50,619 nt of DNA from UBA4874 sp002399435 (lineage in GTDB: Bacteria > Bacillota > Clostridia > Caldicoprobacterales > DTU083), in NCBI GenBank assembly GCA_036823195.1, contig DAISGI010000017.1:1-50619 (forward strand), written 5' to 3'. Made by a program: the position numbers and the translations under genes. Positions 8,259 through 16,272 of this stretch are shown here, in pieces. The notes under the pieces are model-generated. The model had not been told where the DNA came from. It worked only from the letters and a program-made list of their open reading frames with translations, and did no database searches. Every line of letters starts with the position of its first letter. Within the stretch, counting starts at the first letter, position 1.

Positions 8259-9035
8259 TTATTGAAGAAAGGAATATTCCTTGACCCATTCATCAATCTT
8301 ACCATCGGACTGGAGCTCACGGAGTACTTCGTTTATCACCTTTTGAAGGTTCTTATCGCTCTTGCGGACCGCCATGGCATACTCTTCGTCGTCTGCTGCC
8401 TTTTCGTCCAGGACAGCCAATCCGGGATTCTGTCCGGCGATCATCTGAGCAGGCAGGTTGTCAATCAGCACCGCATCCAGCCGGCCGTTCTTCAGATCAA
8501 TGGCTGCTTCCGGGCCGTTATCAAACCGGACAACGTTTTTCGTATAATTCTCTTCCGCCACAATTGCCCCGGTCGTGCCCTTCTGTACACCAATGGCCTT
8601 GTCTTTCAGATCCTTCGTTCCTTTGATCTTCGTGTCGCCTTCCCGGACAATGATCTTCTGTACCGCCTTGAAGTATTTGTCCGTAAACAGGACCTGCTCC
8701 TCCCGATCCGGCCGCACGGTAAGACCGGCAGCAACAAAATCAACCTTCTTTGCATTCAGGGCGTTGATCAGTCCTTCAAAGTCCATATCCTCCACTTTCA
8801 GCTTCACGCCCAGTTTATCCGCAATCTTTGCCGCGATTTCCGCATCCGCGCCGATGACCTCGTCTCCCTTTCGCATCTCAAAGGGCGGAAAGGCCGCGTT
8901 GGTGCCCCAGACAATCTCACCCTTCTTTTTGATCTTTTTCATGGTATCAACCGTTGTGCTGCTGCCGCAGCCGATCATTGAAATTGTCATTGATGATAGC
9001 AGGAACAGGACGACCATCCATCTTGATTTTTTCAT
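8259..9035 (-). CDS. Polar amino-acid ABC transporter, substrate-binding lipoprotein
   Basis: Extracytoplasmic receptor of the SBP_bac_3 family, 258 residues. The N-terminus is a lipoprotein signal peptide: MKKSRW, a hydrophobic core, then the lipobox SMIGC with the lipidated cysteine at 23. Family hallmarks follow: WGTNAAFPPFEM at the mature N-terminus and GADAEIAAKIADKLG. The short distance to the permease gene and a strong promoter upstream make it the first gene of the importer operon. Confidence 0.94.
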   Translation of the reverse strand: MKKSRWMVVLFLLSSMTISMIGCGSSTTVDTMKKIKKKGEIVWGTNAAFPPFEMRKGDEVIGADAEIAAKIADKLGVKLKVEDMDFEGLINALNAKKVDFVAAGLTVRPDREEQVLFTDKYFKAVQKIIVREGDTKIKGTKDLKDKAIGVQKGTTGAIVAEENYTKNVVRFDNGPEAAIDLKNGRLDAVLIDNLPAQMIAGQNPGLAVLDEKAADDEEYAMAVRKSDKNLQKVINEVLRELQSDGKIDEWVKEYSFLQ

Positions 9036-9091
9036 ATCTCTTTCTCCCTTCCCTTTAAAGCTTCTTTTTGCCGCCTCCCAATGTCAGGTCT

Positions 9092-9120
9092 ATTATAAAC
9101 TAATATTTATAATATTTCAA
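9092..9120 (-). promoter_or_regulatory. Promoter of the amino-acid importer operon
   Basis: Minus-strand -35 TTGAAA (9115-9120), 17-base spacer, -10 TATAAT (9092-9097), followed by GGGAGG-rich leader DNA. It lies in a very AT-rich stretch (about 9090-9155). Confidence 0.7.
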
Positions 9121-9200
9121 TGCATAATTATAAATAAATCTCTTTTACAGTTTTTTTATGGTCCGGTCACCATGATGGAATTCTTTCACGGATGTGGGTT

Positions 9201-9276
9201 TGTGGACAGTTATGCTGTGGACAATGTGGATAAAGCTGTGTATAACCTGCTATAATGGCCTTTTCTATGTGGATAA
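9201..9276 (+). promoter_or_regulatory. Cluster of five DnaA-box-like 9-mers
   Basis: Five 9-mers in one orientation match TGTGGATAA, the complement of the DnaA box TTATCCACA. They are 9201-9209 (7/9), 9216-9224 (8/9), 9225-9233 (9/9), 9237-9245 (8/9) and 9268-9276 (9/9). Boxes two and three abut. The next 75 bases toward the importer (about 9090-9155) are very AT-rich. No dnaA gene is in the window, so a titration or regulatory site, or an origin-like element, are the options. The stretch 9277-9429 beside it holds nothing I recognise. Confidence 0.6.
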
Positions 9277-9429
9277 CTGGAAAAACCCCATAGGAACAGA
9301 TATTCTGACAACAAAGTATCCCTCTGGATTCGATGGAAACTCTGGGTATTTATAGAATCCGACAAATTGAAATGGCATAAAAAATGCAAATGTCAAACGA
9401 TTCCCAATGCTCTGGAATGTGCAGGCAAA

Positions 9430-9458
9430 TAAAAAAACCCCGGAACAAACGTCCGGGG
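9430..9458 (-). terminator. Terminator after the zinc-ribbon gene
   Basis: On the minus strand a perfect 7-bp GC-rich stem (9452-9458 with 9438-9444) is followed by seven or more T residues (plus-strand A run at 9431-9437). It ends the transcript that begins at the promoter near 10175. Confidence 0.88.
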
Positions 9459-9508
9459 CGATTTGACCAATGCTCTCATGTTGACATAAGGTATCCTTGG
9501 CTCGGGGA

Positions 9509-9787
9509 TTACCTTCTCCTGGCCTGATAACAAGCGTTGCAGTAGATTGGTCTGTCATTTCTGGGTTCAAAGGGTACCTGGGTCGGAGCTCCGCACTCTG
9601 CACAAATTGCATCGTACATCTGTCGGTTGCCGCCGTTGGACCTTTTGGCCTTGCGTTCATCGCGGCAACTCTTGCAGCGGGCCGGCTCATTCTGGAAACC
9701 CTTTTCTGCATAGAATTCCTGCTCACCGGCGGTAAATACAAACTCCTGGCCGCATTCCTTGCAGACTAACGTTTTGTCTTCGAACAT
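9509..9787 (-). CDS. Small double zinc-ribbon protein
   Basis: A basic 92-residue protein with four CxxC pairs: CKEC and CKSC in the N-terminal half, CAEC and CNAC in the C-terminal half, which suggests two treble-clef or ribbon-like zinc sites. The C-terminus is YQARRR. Small proteins of this kind are common in Clostridia, but I know of no assigned function; nucleic-acid binding is a guess from charge and zinc sites. It has a GAGGGG ribosome site nine bases before the ATG and is preceded by a structured leader of about 380 bases and followed by a strong terminator, so it forms its own unit. Confidence 0.8.
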   Translation of the reverse strand: MFEDKTLVCKECGQEFVFTAGEQEFYAEKGFQNEPARCKSCRDERKAKRSNGGNRQMYDAICAECGAPTQVPFEPRNDRPIYCNACYQARRR

Positions 9788-9830
9788 GGATTAAATCCCC
9801 TCGCTTTATATAAGATATGACTGCTCTGAT

Positions 9831-10168
9831 CTTAGCTGACCTGGTCTTTGCCCCCACACCCGCCGTCAGGAAGTCTCGCTCAGGGAATAACCCTCCCACT
9901 ACTGCTTCTCTCTATACTTTTGAAGAGAACTTTCAGGACAGTGCCAAATTCGGAACCTGCGTCTGCTCCATGAATCGTAAGAATGAACCATGAGGACAGG
10001 AAACCAATGTTCGAAAACTGGAAACCACCGTGAATATCTGTCAACAAAACTATAGGCCGGACTTGCCTCTAAGCCGCACCATGATCATCGAAATTTTTTC
10101 GACTTACGTGGATCGTTTCGCCTGCGACTGGCATCGATTTTCAACCACAGACCTAAGAAAAGAACTCC
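9831..10168 (-). ncRNA. Structured RNA between comF and the zinc-ribbon gene (candidate raiA-motif RNA or long leader)
   Basis: No gene fills 9788-10302, yet a near-consensus promoter fires into it. The RNA can be closed by pairing of its 5' part (10149-10157) with its 3' part (9831-9835 plus 9844-9847). Internal hairpins include a perfect 6-bp TCGAAA/TTTCGA stem, a UUCG-capped stem, GGGA/TCCC in a G-rich stretch, and CTGAC/GTCAG (9865-9869 with 9836-9840), which could form a pseudoknot with the closing stem. Established knowledge: raiA-motif RNAs of Clostridia lie next to comFC and upstream of raiA/hpf. Position fits; I could not check the Rfam consensus. About 340 nt is longer than I recall for that class. 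Confidence 0.5.
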
Positions 10169-10174
10169 GATTTC

Positions 10175-10203
10175 ATTATAACCCTATAATTGGCAGATAG
10201 CAA
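10175..10203 (-). promoter_or_regulatory. Promoter of the structured RNA
   Basis: Minus-strand -35 TTGCTA (10198-10203), 17-base spacer, perfect -10 TATAAT (10175-10180). Predicted transcription start is near 10168. The flanking DNA (10204-10260) is AT-rich, as is common for strong promoters. Confidence 0.75.
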
Positions 10204-10302
10204 TAGTTATAGCACAAATAACAAAATTAAAATACATTTTAATTTATATATACCAACGGACCTGGACAGTGCTGCCTGCCGACAATGGCAATGCTGCTGT
10301 TT

Positions 10303-11058
10303 TCATACATTTCGTCCCGTGGCAATGGTGAGCACGTGGATTCCTTTGGCTCCGGCCTGCCGAAGGACACGGCTGCAGCTGTCCGCCGTGGCTCCCGTGG
10401 TGTACACATCGTCGATCAGCAGGATGTTCCTGCCCCGGATGGGTCCCGGGTTCTTCACGATAAAGGCGTTCTTCAGATTATCTGCTCTTTGCTGCCGGTT
10501 GAATCCGGTCTGGGTTTTTGTATCGACATTGCGGATCAGCACCTGGTCCATGCAGGGAATGCCAAGATGCCCGGAAATGGAGTCCCCCAGCAGGGCCGAC
10601 TGGTTGAAGCCCCGGGATCGCAGCCTGTTTTTGTGCAGCGGTACCGGAACAATTTCATCCGTTTGCCAGCCGGACTCCTGCAGCAACTCCGACAGAAAGA
10701 AACCAAAAGTCCGGCTCAGGCTGAACTCTTTCCCATATTTATATCGATGAATCAGTTCCCTTATCGACAGGGAGAATTCAAATACCGAAAGGGCCTGATC
10801 AAAATCATGAGGATACCTCCGGCAGTCCGGACAATATCTCCGCTCCGTCTCCTCCGTCCTATCCGTTTCCTCCAGGGGCTTCCCACAGACCGAACACCTC
10901 GGTTCCCGGATGAAGGGCAAAAATTCCAGACAGCTGCTGCAGATCCCCTGGACAGCATCCTTTTCCAGAGGCTGCCCGCAGAGAATGCAGTCCATCCGGG
11001 GATAAATCATATCCAGCACAGCGTCCAGCAGCGGTCTCCAGTTCATGCGATTTTGCAT
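10303..11058 (-). CDS. comF: ComF-family phosphoribosyltransferase-like protein
   Basis: ComF/GntX family, associated with DNA uptake in competent bacteria. The 251-residue protein has an N-terminal zinc part (CILCG, CSSC, CSVCG, CPDC) and a C-terminal phosphoribosyltransferase fold with the PRPP-loop motif LLIDDVYTTGATA at about 215-227. ATG 11058 and ATG 11046 are both possible starts; neither has a strong ribosome site. The start region is part of a 52-bp tandem duplication (11021-11124). It follows recD2 on the same strand and precedes the structured RNA. Confidence 0.92.
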   Translation of the reverse strand: MQNRMNWRPLLDAVLDMIYPRMDCILCGQPLEKDAVQGICSSCLEFLPFIREPRCSVCGKPLEETDRTEETERRYCPDCRRYPHDFDQALSVFEFSLSIRELIHRYKYGKEFSLSRTFGFFLSELLQESGWQTDEIVPVPLHKNRLRSRGFNQSALLGDSISGHLGIPCMDQVLIRNVDTKTQTGFNRQQRADNLKNAFIVKNPGPIRGRNILLIDDVYTTGATADSCSRVLRQAGAKGIHVLTIATGRNV

Positions 11059-11124
11059 CCGCTTTACAGGCTGCGTCCAGCAGCGGCCTTCAGTTCATGC
11101 GCTTTTGCATCCGCTTTGCAGGCT
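11021..11124 (-). repeat. 52-bp tandem duplication across the comF start
   Basis: Copies 11021-11072 and 11073-11124 are near-identical, with a few substitutions. The downstream copy contains the real comF start codons. The upstream copy contains equivalent ATGs that read only MQKRMN before a stop, in a different frame because 52 is not a multiple of three. This looks like a recent segmental duplication of the translation start. Confidence 0.85.
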
Positions 11125-11183
11125 GGGCAGATGCCTTTCCCCTCCCTTTTCGTAAAATAAAAAACCAACTCAAACTACCATCA

Positions 11184-13418
11184 TCAAAGGTTCTTCATCC
11201 CGTATGCCACCTTCAGGCGTTCCGCCAGACCGGAGTACCTCCTGGCAATGTGATTGTTTGCCACCATCCGCCCGATGATTTTTTCCTTTCCAACCAGCAC
11301 AACCATCTTCCTGGCCCGCGTCACTCCGGTGTAAAGAAGGTTGCGGGTCATCAGCATGGGCGGGCCGGATACAAGGGGAATCACAATTATGGGAAATTCA
11401 CTTCCCTGACTCTTGTGAATGGTAATGGCATAGGCCAGCTCCAGCTCATCCAGCTGGGAAAAGTCATACACCACGGTCCTTTCATCATCAAAGAGTACGG
11501 TCAGGGTCTGTTCCTCCCCGTCAATATCCTGAACAAAGCCCATATCGCCGTTGAACACGCCCTCCCCTTCCACAGTGTCTTCTTTCCCGACCGACACCGG
11601 TTTGGACCAGGAAAGCTGATAATTGTTTTTGATCTGCATGACCTTGTCTCCCTGACGGAATATCGTTTCCCGGTAACGTTTCTCTTTCCTGAAGGATGCG
11701 GGAGGATTCAATACGCTCTGCAGCTCCGTATTGAGATGATTCACACCGACCATTCCCTTCCGCATGGGCGCCAGGATCTGGATATCCTTCAGGGGATCAT
11801 AATCCCCATAGCCGGGCAGCCTGCGGGTCAGCAAGTCGATCAGGGTCGTCAAGACCTCTTCCGCATTCTCCCTGCGGTCCAAAAAGAAGTCCTTGTTTTT
11901 TACATTGAGTATTGGCAATTCCCCGTGATTGATCCGATGGGCATTCAGAACGATCATGCTTTCCCGTGCCTGGCGAAAGATCTCGGTCAGCTGGACGACA
12001 CAGACGATTCCGCTCTGGATGATGTCCTTCAGAACGCTGCCGGGCCCCACGGAGGGAAGCTGGTCCACATCTCCGACCAGAACCAGACGGGTCCCCGGAC
12101 GAAGCGCTTTCAGAAAATGGTAGAATAGCAGGATATCCACCATGGACATCTCATCAATGATCACTGCGTCGGTTTTCAAGGGGTTGTCCTCATTCCGCTG
12201 AAAGTGGTCCCCTTCCTCATCCCGGGAACCGTATTCCAATAGCCGATGCAGGGTCCTGGCCTCCCGACCGGATGCTTCCGTCATTCTTTTTGCTGCCCGG
12301 CCGGTGGGGGCAGCCAGTTCCACCGAAAGGCCCTCCTGCTTCAGGAGCTCAATGATGCAGTTGATGGTGGTGGTTTTCCCGGTACCGGGCCCGCCGGTTA
12401 TGACCACCACTCCGTTTTGCATGGCCTGGACAACCGCTTCCTTCTGCCGGCCGGCCAGGCGGATATCGTGCTTTTTTTCAAAACGGCGGATTTTTTCCTC
12501 CATGTCCCGGACCGGGTCGGAAATCTCCTCCGAGGATAAATCCCGGAGCATTTTGGCCGTTCCGGCTTCTGCCTGAAAGAAAGCGGAAAGGTAAACGGCA
12601 GTATGGTCCTCCCTTTCTTCCATTACAATCCCCTGGGACAAGGCCAGGGACATCAGGGCATTGTCCACAAGAGTCTCCTCCACGGACAGAAGCCGACAGG
12701 CTTTTTCCATCAGTTCTCCCTTTGGCAGATAGGTATGCCCGTTATCAGCGGCCCGGGACAGGACATATTTTGTCCCGGCCGTAACGCGGTAGGGAGAATG
12801 CATATCAATCCCCATGCTCACAGCGATCCGGTCCGCTGTCTTAAAGCCGATCCCCGTCACATCCTCCGCCAGACGATAGGGATTCTCCCGCACCAGGTTC
12901 ATGGTTCTTTTGCCGTATGCCTTGTAGATCTTCATGGCATAGGTGGTGGTAATCCCATAGGACTGCAGAAAAATCATCACTTCACGGATTTCCTTCTGCT
13001 CCGAAAAGGAAGAAGCAATCATTTCCGCCCTGGTGCTGCCGATGCCCTCCACCTCTTTCAGCCGTCCGGGGTTGAACTGAATGATGTCCAGTACATCCAG
13101 CCCGAAAGTCTCCACCAGCTTCCGGGCAGTGGAAGGCCCGACTCCCTTGATCAGTCCGGAAGCCAGGTAATTTTCCATACCCACAAGATTGGAAGGTGCC
13201 ACACTGCTGTAGGTTTCCATCTTCAGCTGCCGTCCATACTCCGGATGAGTCGTCCATTCCCCCTCCAGCCGGACCCGTTCCCCCGGATTGATAAAGGGAA
13301 AGTTTCCCACTGCGGTGACTTCCAGATTGGTGCTCTCTTCCCGCAACTCCACGACGGAAAAACCGTTGTCTTCATTGCGGAAGACAATATCCTCTATAAT
13401 ACCGATTACCTGTTCCAT
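11184..13418 (-). CDS. recD2: ATP-dependent DNA helicase, RecD2/YrrC type
   Basis: Superfamily 1B 5'-3' helicase of the RecD2 type found in bacteria without RecBCD; linked to DNA repair and replication-fork processing. The 744-residue protein has the long N-terminal region with helix-hairpin-helix segments (GVGPSTARKLVETFGLD; VEGIGSTRAEMI; VTGIGFKTADRIA) and the helicase core: Walker A ITGGPGTGKTTTI, Walker B IIDEMSMVD, and the late motif AYAITIHKSQGSEFP. I chose ATG 13418 because AAGGTG lies six bases upstream; an upstream reading would add 14 residues without family support. It precedes comF on the same strand. Confidence 0.95.
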   Translation of the reverse strand: MEQVIGIIEDIVFRNEDNGFSVVELREESTNLEVTAVGNFPFINPGERVRLEGEWTTHPEYGRQLKMETYSSVAPSNLVGMENYLASGLIKGVGPSTARKLVETFGLDVLDIIQFNPGRLKEVEGIGSTRAEMIASSFSEQKEIREVMIFLQSYGITTTYAMKIYKAYGKRTMNLVRENPYRLAEDVTGIGFKTADRIAVSMGIDMHSPYRVTAGTKYVLSRAADNGHTYLPKGELMEKACRLLSVEETLVDNALMSLALSQGIVMEEREDHTAVYLSAFFQAEAGTAKMLRDLSSEEISDPVRDMEEKIRRFEKKHDIRLAGRQKEAVVQAMQNGVVVITGGPGTGKTTTINCIIELLKQEGLSVELAAPTGRAAKRMTEASGREARTLHRLLEYGSRDEEGDHFQRNEDNPLKTDAVIIDEMSMVDILLFYHFLKALRPGTRLVLVGDVDQLPSVGPGSVLKDIIQSGIVCVVQLTEIFRQARESMIVLNAHRINHGELPILNVKNKDFFLDRRENAEEVLTTLIDLLTRRLPGYGDYDPLKDIQILAPMRKGMVGVNHLNTELQSVLNPPASFRKEKRYRETIFRQGDKVMQIKNNYQLSWSKPVSVGKEDTVEGEGVFNGDMGFVQDIDGEEQTLTVLFDDERTVVYDFSQLDELELAYAITIHKSQGSEFPIIVIPLVSGPPMLMTRNLLYTGVTRARKMVVLVGKEKIIGRMVANNHIARRYSGLAERLKVAYGMKNL

Positions 13419-13527
13419 TCTTTTCACCTTGGTTTGCCGTTGGGAAACCCGATAGCCCATGACCGGTGATTCCCCGATTGTCTTCCCAATGAATATGGTA
13501 CCGGAAAAGTAAGGAAATTACAAGCTT

Positions 13528-13884
13528 TTAAAGCAAACTTCGAAGATACCCGGGCAAATCCTCCGGCTTGATCAGTTTGACCACGGAATAATCCCGCGAC
13601 AGGCTTTCCATGATCTTTGGCGTCCTGTCACAGGATCCCAGATCAATCAATACAATCTGCAGCAGCTTTTCCTCCGTGGAATCCAGTCCGGCGTTCAGAA
13701 GCAAACCACGGACCATTCCCTCAATGGCATCTTCCTGATTTCTTGCAGAAATCACCAGGGTATAGACTTCGTTTTTCTTTTTCCGGATTCTATCCAGACT
13801 GATAAAAACCAGAAACAGAAAATACAGGAATCCAAATATGGCGAAGATCCATAATGGAATCACTATGTAAGGTTCTATATACAT
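13528..13884 (-). CDS. Small membrane-anchored glycosyltransferase-like protein
   Basis: A 118-residue protein with one N-terminal membrane segment (about residues 7-30), then a basic stretch (RIRKKK) and a domain resembling the first half of a GT-A (family 2) glycosyltransferase. VYTLVISARNQED corresponds to the first strand and loop, and IVLIDLGSCDRT to the strand normally reading VxDDGSxDxT. The DD pair is replaced by DL and the DXD region and acceptor domain are missing. It may be a non-catalytic relic or a dedicated small family; function unknown. It lies between metK and recD2 on the same strand. Confidence 0.65.
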   Translation of the reverse strand: MYIEPYIVIPLWIFAIFGFLYFLFLVFISLDRIRKKKNEVYTLVISARNQEDAIEGMVRGLLLNAGLDSTEEKLLQIVLIDLGSCDRTPKIMESLSRDYSVVKLIKPEDLPGYLRSLL

Positions 13885-13967
13885 AAAAGACCCTCCTGTC
13901 TTACCGCATACTACCTTTCCATTGGATAATATATGGTATGCAGACAGGAGGATCCCGGTGACTTTGC

Positions 13968-15173
13968 CTATTTCACGAAGGCTTTTTGTTTTTCAAATGC
14001 CTGTTTGCGAAGCGTATCCGCCAGATCCGTTTTCTCCCACGGAAGATCCAGATCCGGTCGCCCAAAATGTCCGTAAGCTGCTACCTGCCGGTAGATCGGT
14101 CTTCTCAGGTCCAGACTTTTGATAATGGAAGACGGACGCAGATCAAAGTTTTTATTGATCAGTTCCACAATCTGCTCCTCCGGTATGCGATGTGTCCCGA
14201 AGGTGTTCACCGCAACGGAAACCGGCTTTGCAACCCCGATGGCATAGGCCAGCTCAATCTCGCACTGATCCGCGATATCCGCCGCCACGATATTCTTGGC
14301 AAGGTAACGCGCCGCATAGGTTGCGGAACGATCCATCTTGGTCGGATCCTTTCCGGAAAAAGAGCCGCCGCCATGCCGTGCATAGCCGCCGTAAGTATCC
14401 ACAATGATCTTCCTGCCGGTCAGACCAGAGTCCCCCTGGGGACCACCCACGGCAAAACGTCCGGTGGGATTGACCAGATACTTTGTGTTTTCGTCCAGAA
14501 GCTCCGCAGGAAGAACCGGCTTGATGACCCATTCAATGATATCTTTTTCAATGGTGTCATGATCCACCTTCGGACTGTGCTGTGTGGAAACAACCACGGT
14601 ATCCACCCGAACGGGCACATCCTCTTCGTATTCCACCGTAACCTGGGCCTTTCCGTCCGGCCGCAGATAATCCAGCTTCCCCTGCTTCCGCACGTCTGCC
14701 AGCCTCCTGGTCAGCTTATGTGCCAGGGCAATGGGCATCGGCATCAGCTCCGGCGTTTCCCTGCAGGCATATCCGAACATCATGCCCTGATCCCCGGCGC
14801 CGATTTCCGTCCCGTCCTCCGAACCGCCTGTTTTTGCCTCCAGGGCTTTGTCGACCCCCAGAGCGATATCGGGAGACTGCTCGTGAATGGAAGTAAGGAC
14901 CGCACAGGTATCCGCGTCAAATCCATACTTTGCCCTGGTATAGCCGATGTCCCGGATGGTATCCCGCGCAATTTTCGGAATATCCACATAGCAGCTTGTG
15001 GAGATCTCCCCCATAACCAGAACCATCCCGGTGGTAACTGCCGTCTCACAGGCGACTCTCCCATTGGGGTCCTGTTCCAGAATGGCATCCAGAACCGCGT
15101 CCGCGATCTGATCACAGATCTTGTCCGGATGTCCTTCCGTAACGGATTCGGAAGTAAACAGTTTTTTGTTCAT
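13968..15173 (-). CDS. metK: S-adenosylmethionine synthetase
   Basis: Makes S-adenosylmethionine from methionine and ATP in the cytosol. The 401-residue protein shows the family signatures: GHPDKICDQIADAVLDA near residue 15, GAGDQGMMFGYA, and the glycine-rich GGGSFSGKDPTKMDRS. I chose ATG 15173 because GGGAGG is suitably spaced. The gene is controlled by the S-box riboswitch and terminator at 15276-15417, so transcription should fall when SAM is plentiful. mtaD (21002-22366), which processes SAM by-products, is also in the window. Confidence 0.97.
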   Translation of the reverse strand: MNKKLFTSESVTEGHPDKICDQIADAVLDAILEQDPNGRVACETAVTTGMVLVMGEISTSCYVDIPKIARDTIRDIGYTRAKYGFDADTCAVLTSIHEQSPDIALGVDKALEAKTGGSEDGTEIGAGDQGMMFGYACRETPELMPMPIALAHKLTRRLADVRKQGKLDYLRPDGKAQVTVEYEEDVPVRVDTVVVSTQHSPKVDHDTIEKDIIEWVIKPVLPAELLDENTKYLVNPTGRFAVGGPQGDSGLTGRKIIVDTYGGYARHGGGSFSGKDPTKMDRSATYAARYLAKNIVAADIADQCEIELAYAIGVAKPVSVAVNTFGTHRIPEEQIVELINKNFDLRPSSIIKSLDLRRPIYRQVAAYGHFGRPDLDLPWEKTDLADTLRKQAFEKQKAFVK

Positions 15174-15275
15174 AATTTTCCTCCCAGCATTTGGGCAATA
15201 CATGCCCCGTTAATGTGCAAAAAATAAAGATAGCCTCTATCCCTGCCCTTCCCCAAAGGGACGAATGTTCGCATT

Positions 15276-15300
15276 AAAAAAGCCCATCCGAAAGATGGGT
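15276..15300 (-). terminator. Riboswitch-controlled terminator before metK
   Basis: Minus-strand stem CCCATC/GATGGG (15294-15299 with 15283-15288) followed by six T residues (plus-strand A bases 15276-15281). It sits just after the SAM aptamer and about 100 bases before the metK start, the usual expression platform of an S-box. Confidence 0.85.
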
Positions 15301-15312
15301 TCCTGTCTTGTC

Positions 15313-15417
15313 CTCATCTTTCAAGATATAAATATCTTGCGGGAATTGGCACCGGGCTTGAATCATCAAGCGGTTGCCGGGTTTCATCGGGCCCATCCCT
15401 CCACCTCTCTGGATAAG
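15313..15417 (-). promoter_or_regulatory. SAM-I (S-box) riboswitch
   Basis: The minus strand carries the S-box core in order: P1 CTTATC (15412-15417), AGAGAGGTGGAGGGATGG, GGCCCGATGAAACCCGGCAA, later GGTGCCAATTCC and the closing GATGAG (15313-15318). These match the conserved aptamer nearly base for base, and it lies between a good promoter and the metK terminator. Binding of SAM would favour the terminator. Confidence 0.96.
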
Positions 15418-15441
15418 GTATCAATATTCTGCTATGCTTGT

Positions 15442-15469
15442 ATTCTATCACAGCAAAAAAATTTGTCAA
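15442..15469 (-). promoter_or_regulatory. Promoter of metK
   Basis: Minus-strand -35 TTGACA (15464-15469, perfect), 16-base spacer, -10 TAGAAT (15442-15447). Transcription would start about 20 bases before the S-box P1 stem. Confidence 0.8.
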
Positions 15470-15484
15470 ATAAAATTCAATCAA

Positions 15485-16270
15485 TCAGCTTCCCGTTGAT
15501 TTGTAGTGATGAACCCCAAACTTCCATAGGCACAGACATGGAATCAGAAACAATATGGCCAATAAGGGAAGAAAAGGATACCACCAGGAACTGTTTTTCT
15601 CCAGGATGTAACAGATGGGATAATACTGTATCAAGGCATAGGGGATGACAAAGGTACAAAATTGCAGTACCCGTTTCCCATAGATGCTGATGGGATATTT
15701 CCCGTATTCCCTGGCGCCGTCGGTCAGTATGTTCATGAATTCCAATCCTTCCAGGGTAAAGAAACAGATCGCGGCATAAATCAGAAACAGCCCGGAAAAT
15801 ACCGCAGTTCCTCCAATGAGCATAAAAAGAACGGTAACTGCCTTGTCCCATGACCACAACACATGACTTTTCATGATTCCGTAAACAAACAGAACGGCAG
15901 CCTGAAGAAATCTTCCGATTCTGGTGAGTTCAATCCTGCTGCCCAGTACCTGCAGGATTTCATTTCTGGGCCGCACCATGATCCGGTCAAACTCCCCGTT
16001 GCTGATGATCCCTGAAAAGGTGTCAAATCCCCTGAAAAATGCCTCTGCCAGGGAAAACTCCATCAGAGTGATCGAAAAGCAGAGCAGGACTTCACTGTAG
16101 GTGAATCCCTCCACTGCATGAAACCGCTGAAACATAAAGTAGATGCCAAGAAAGACATTGAAAGAGGTAAGGAACTGTCCGATTGTTGTCAGAAGAAAAG
16201 AAGTCTTATACTGCATTGCGCTCTTTACCTGTATCAGAAAATACCTTTTATAAAGACGTAAACCACCCAT
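15485..16270 (-). CDS. ABC-2 type transporter permease, second subunit
   Basis: A 261-residue membrane protein with about six hydrophobic segments (for example FLLTTIGQFLTSFNVFLGIY near residue 25) and no receptor domain. Together with the next two genes it forms the set known from comparative genomics as COG4586 (ATPase), COG4587 and COG3694 (permeases), an export system of unknown substrate. ATG 16270 is six bases after GGAGG; the preceding permease stop codon lies within that site, so the two are translationally coupled. The assignment to this three-gene family is from memory of its layout and composition. Confidence 0.8.
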   Translation of the reverse strand: MGGLRLYKRYFLIQVKSAMQYKTSFLLTTIGQFLTSFNVFLGIYFMFQRFHAVEGFTYSEVLLCFSITLMEFSLAEAFFRGFDTFSGIISNGEFDRIMVRPRNEILQVLGSRIELTRIGRFLQAAVLFVYGIMKSHVLWSWDKAVTVLFMLIGGTAVFSGLFLIYAAICFFTLEGLEFMNILTDGAREYGKYPISIYGKRVLQFCTFVIPYALIQYYPICYILEKNSSWWYPFLPLLAILFLIPCLCLWKFGVHHYKSTGS

Positions 16271-16272
16271 TG

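Noticed and set aside
9036..9200. T-box leader before the amino-acid importer
   Set aside because: No T-box sequence (TGGNACCGCG) or specifier stem was seen; the importer promoter lies close to the gene with a short leader.
9831..10168. tmRNA, SRP RNA or RNase P RNA
   Set aside because: The diagnostic segments are absent: no tRNA-like ends or GGTTTCGACGG for tmRNA, no GGAAGCAGCC loop for SRP RNA, and no GAGGAAAGTCC for RNase P RNA.
11097..12128. Long open frame on the plus strand opposite recD2
   Set aside because: It is antisense to a clear gene, has no ribosome site and its translation is rich in histidine and proline with no family features. Similar shadow frames lie opposite metK, secA, mtaD and mgtA.
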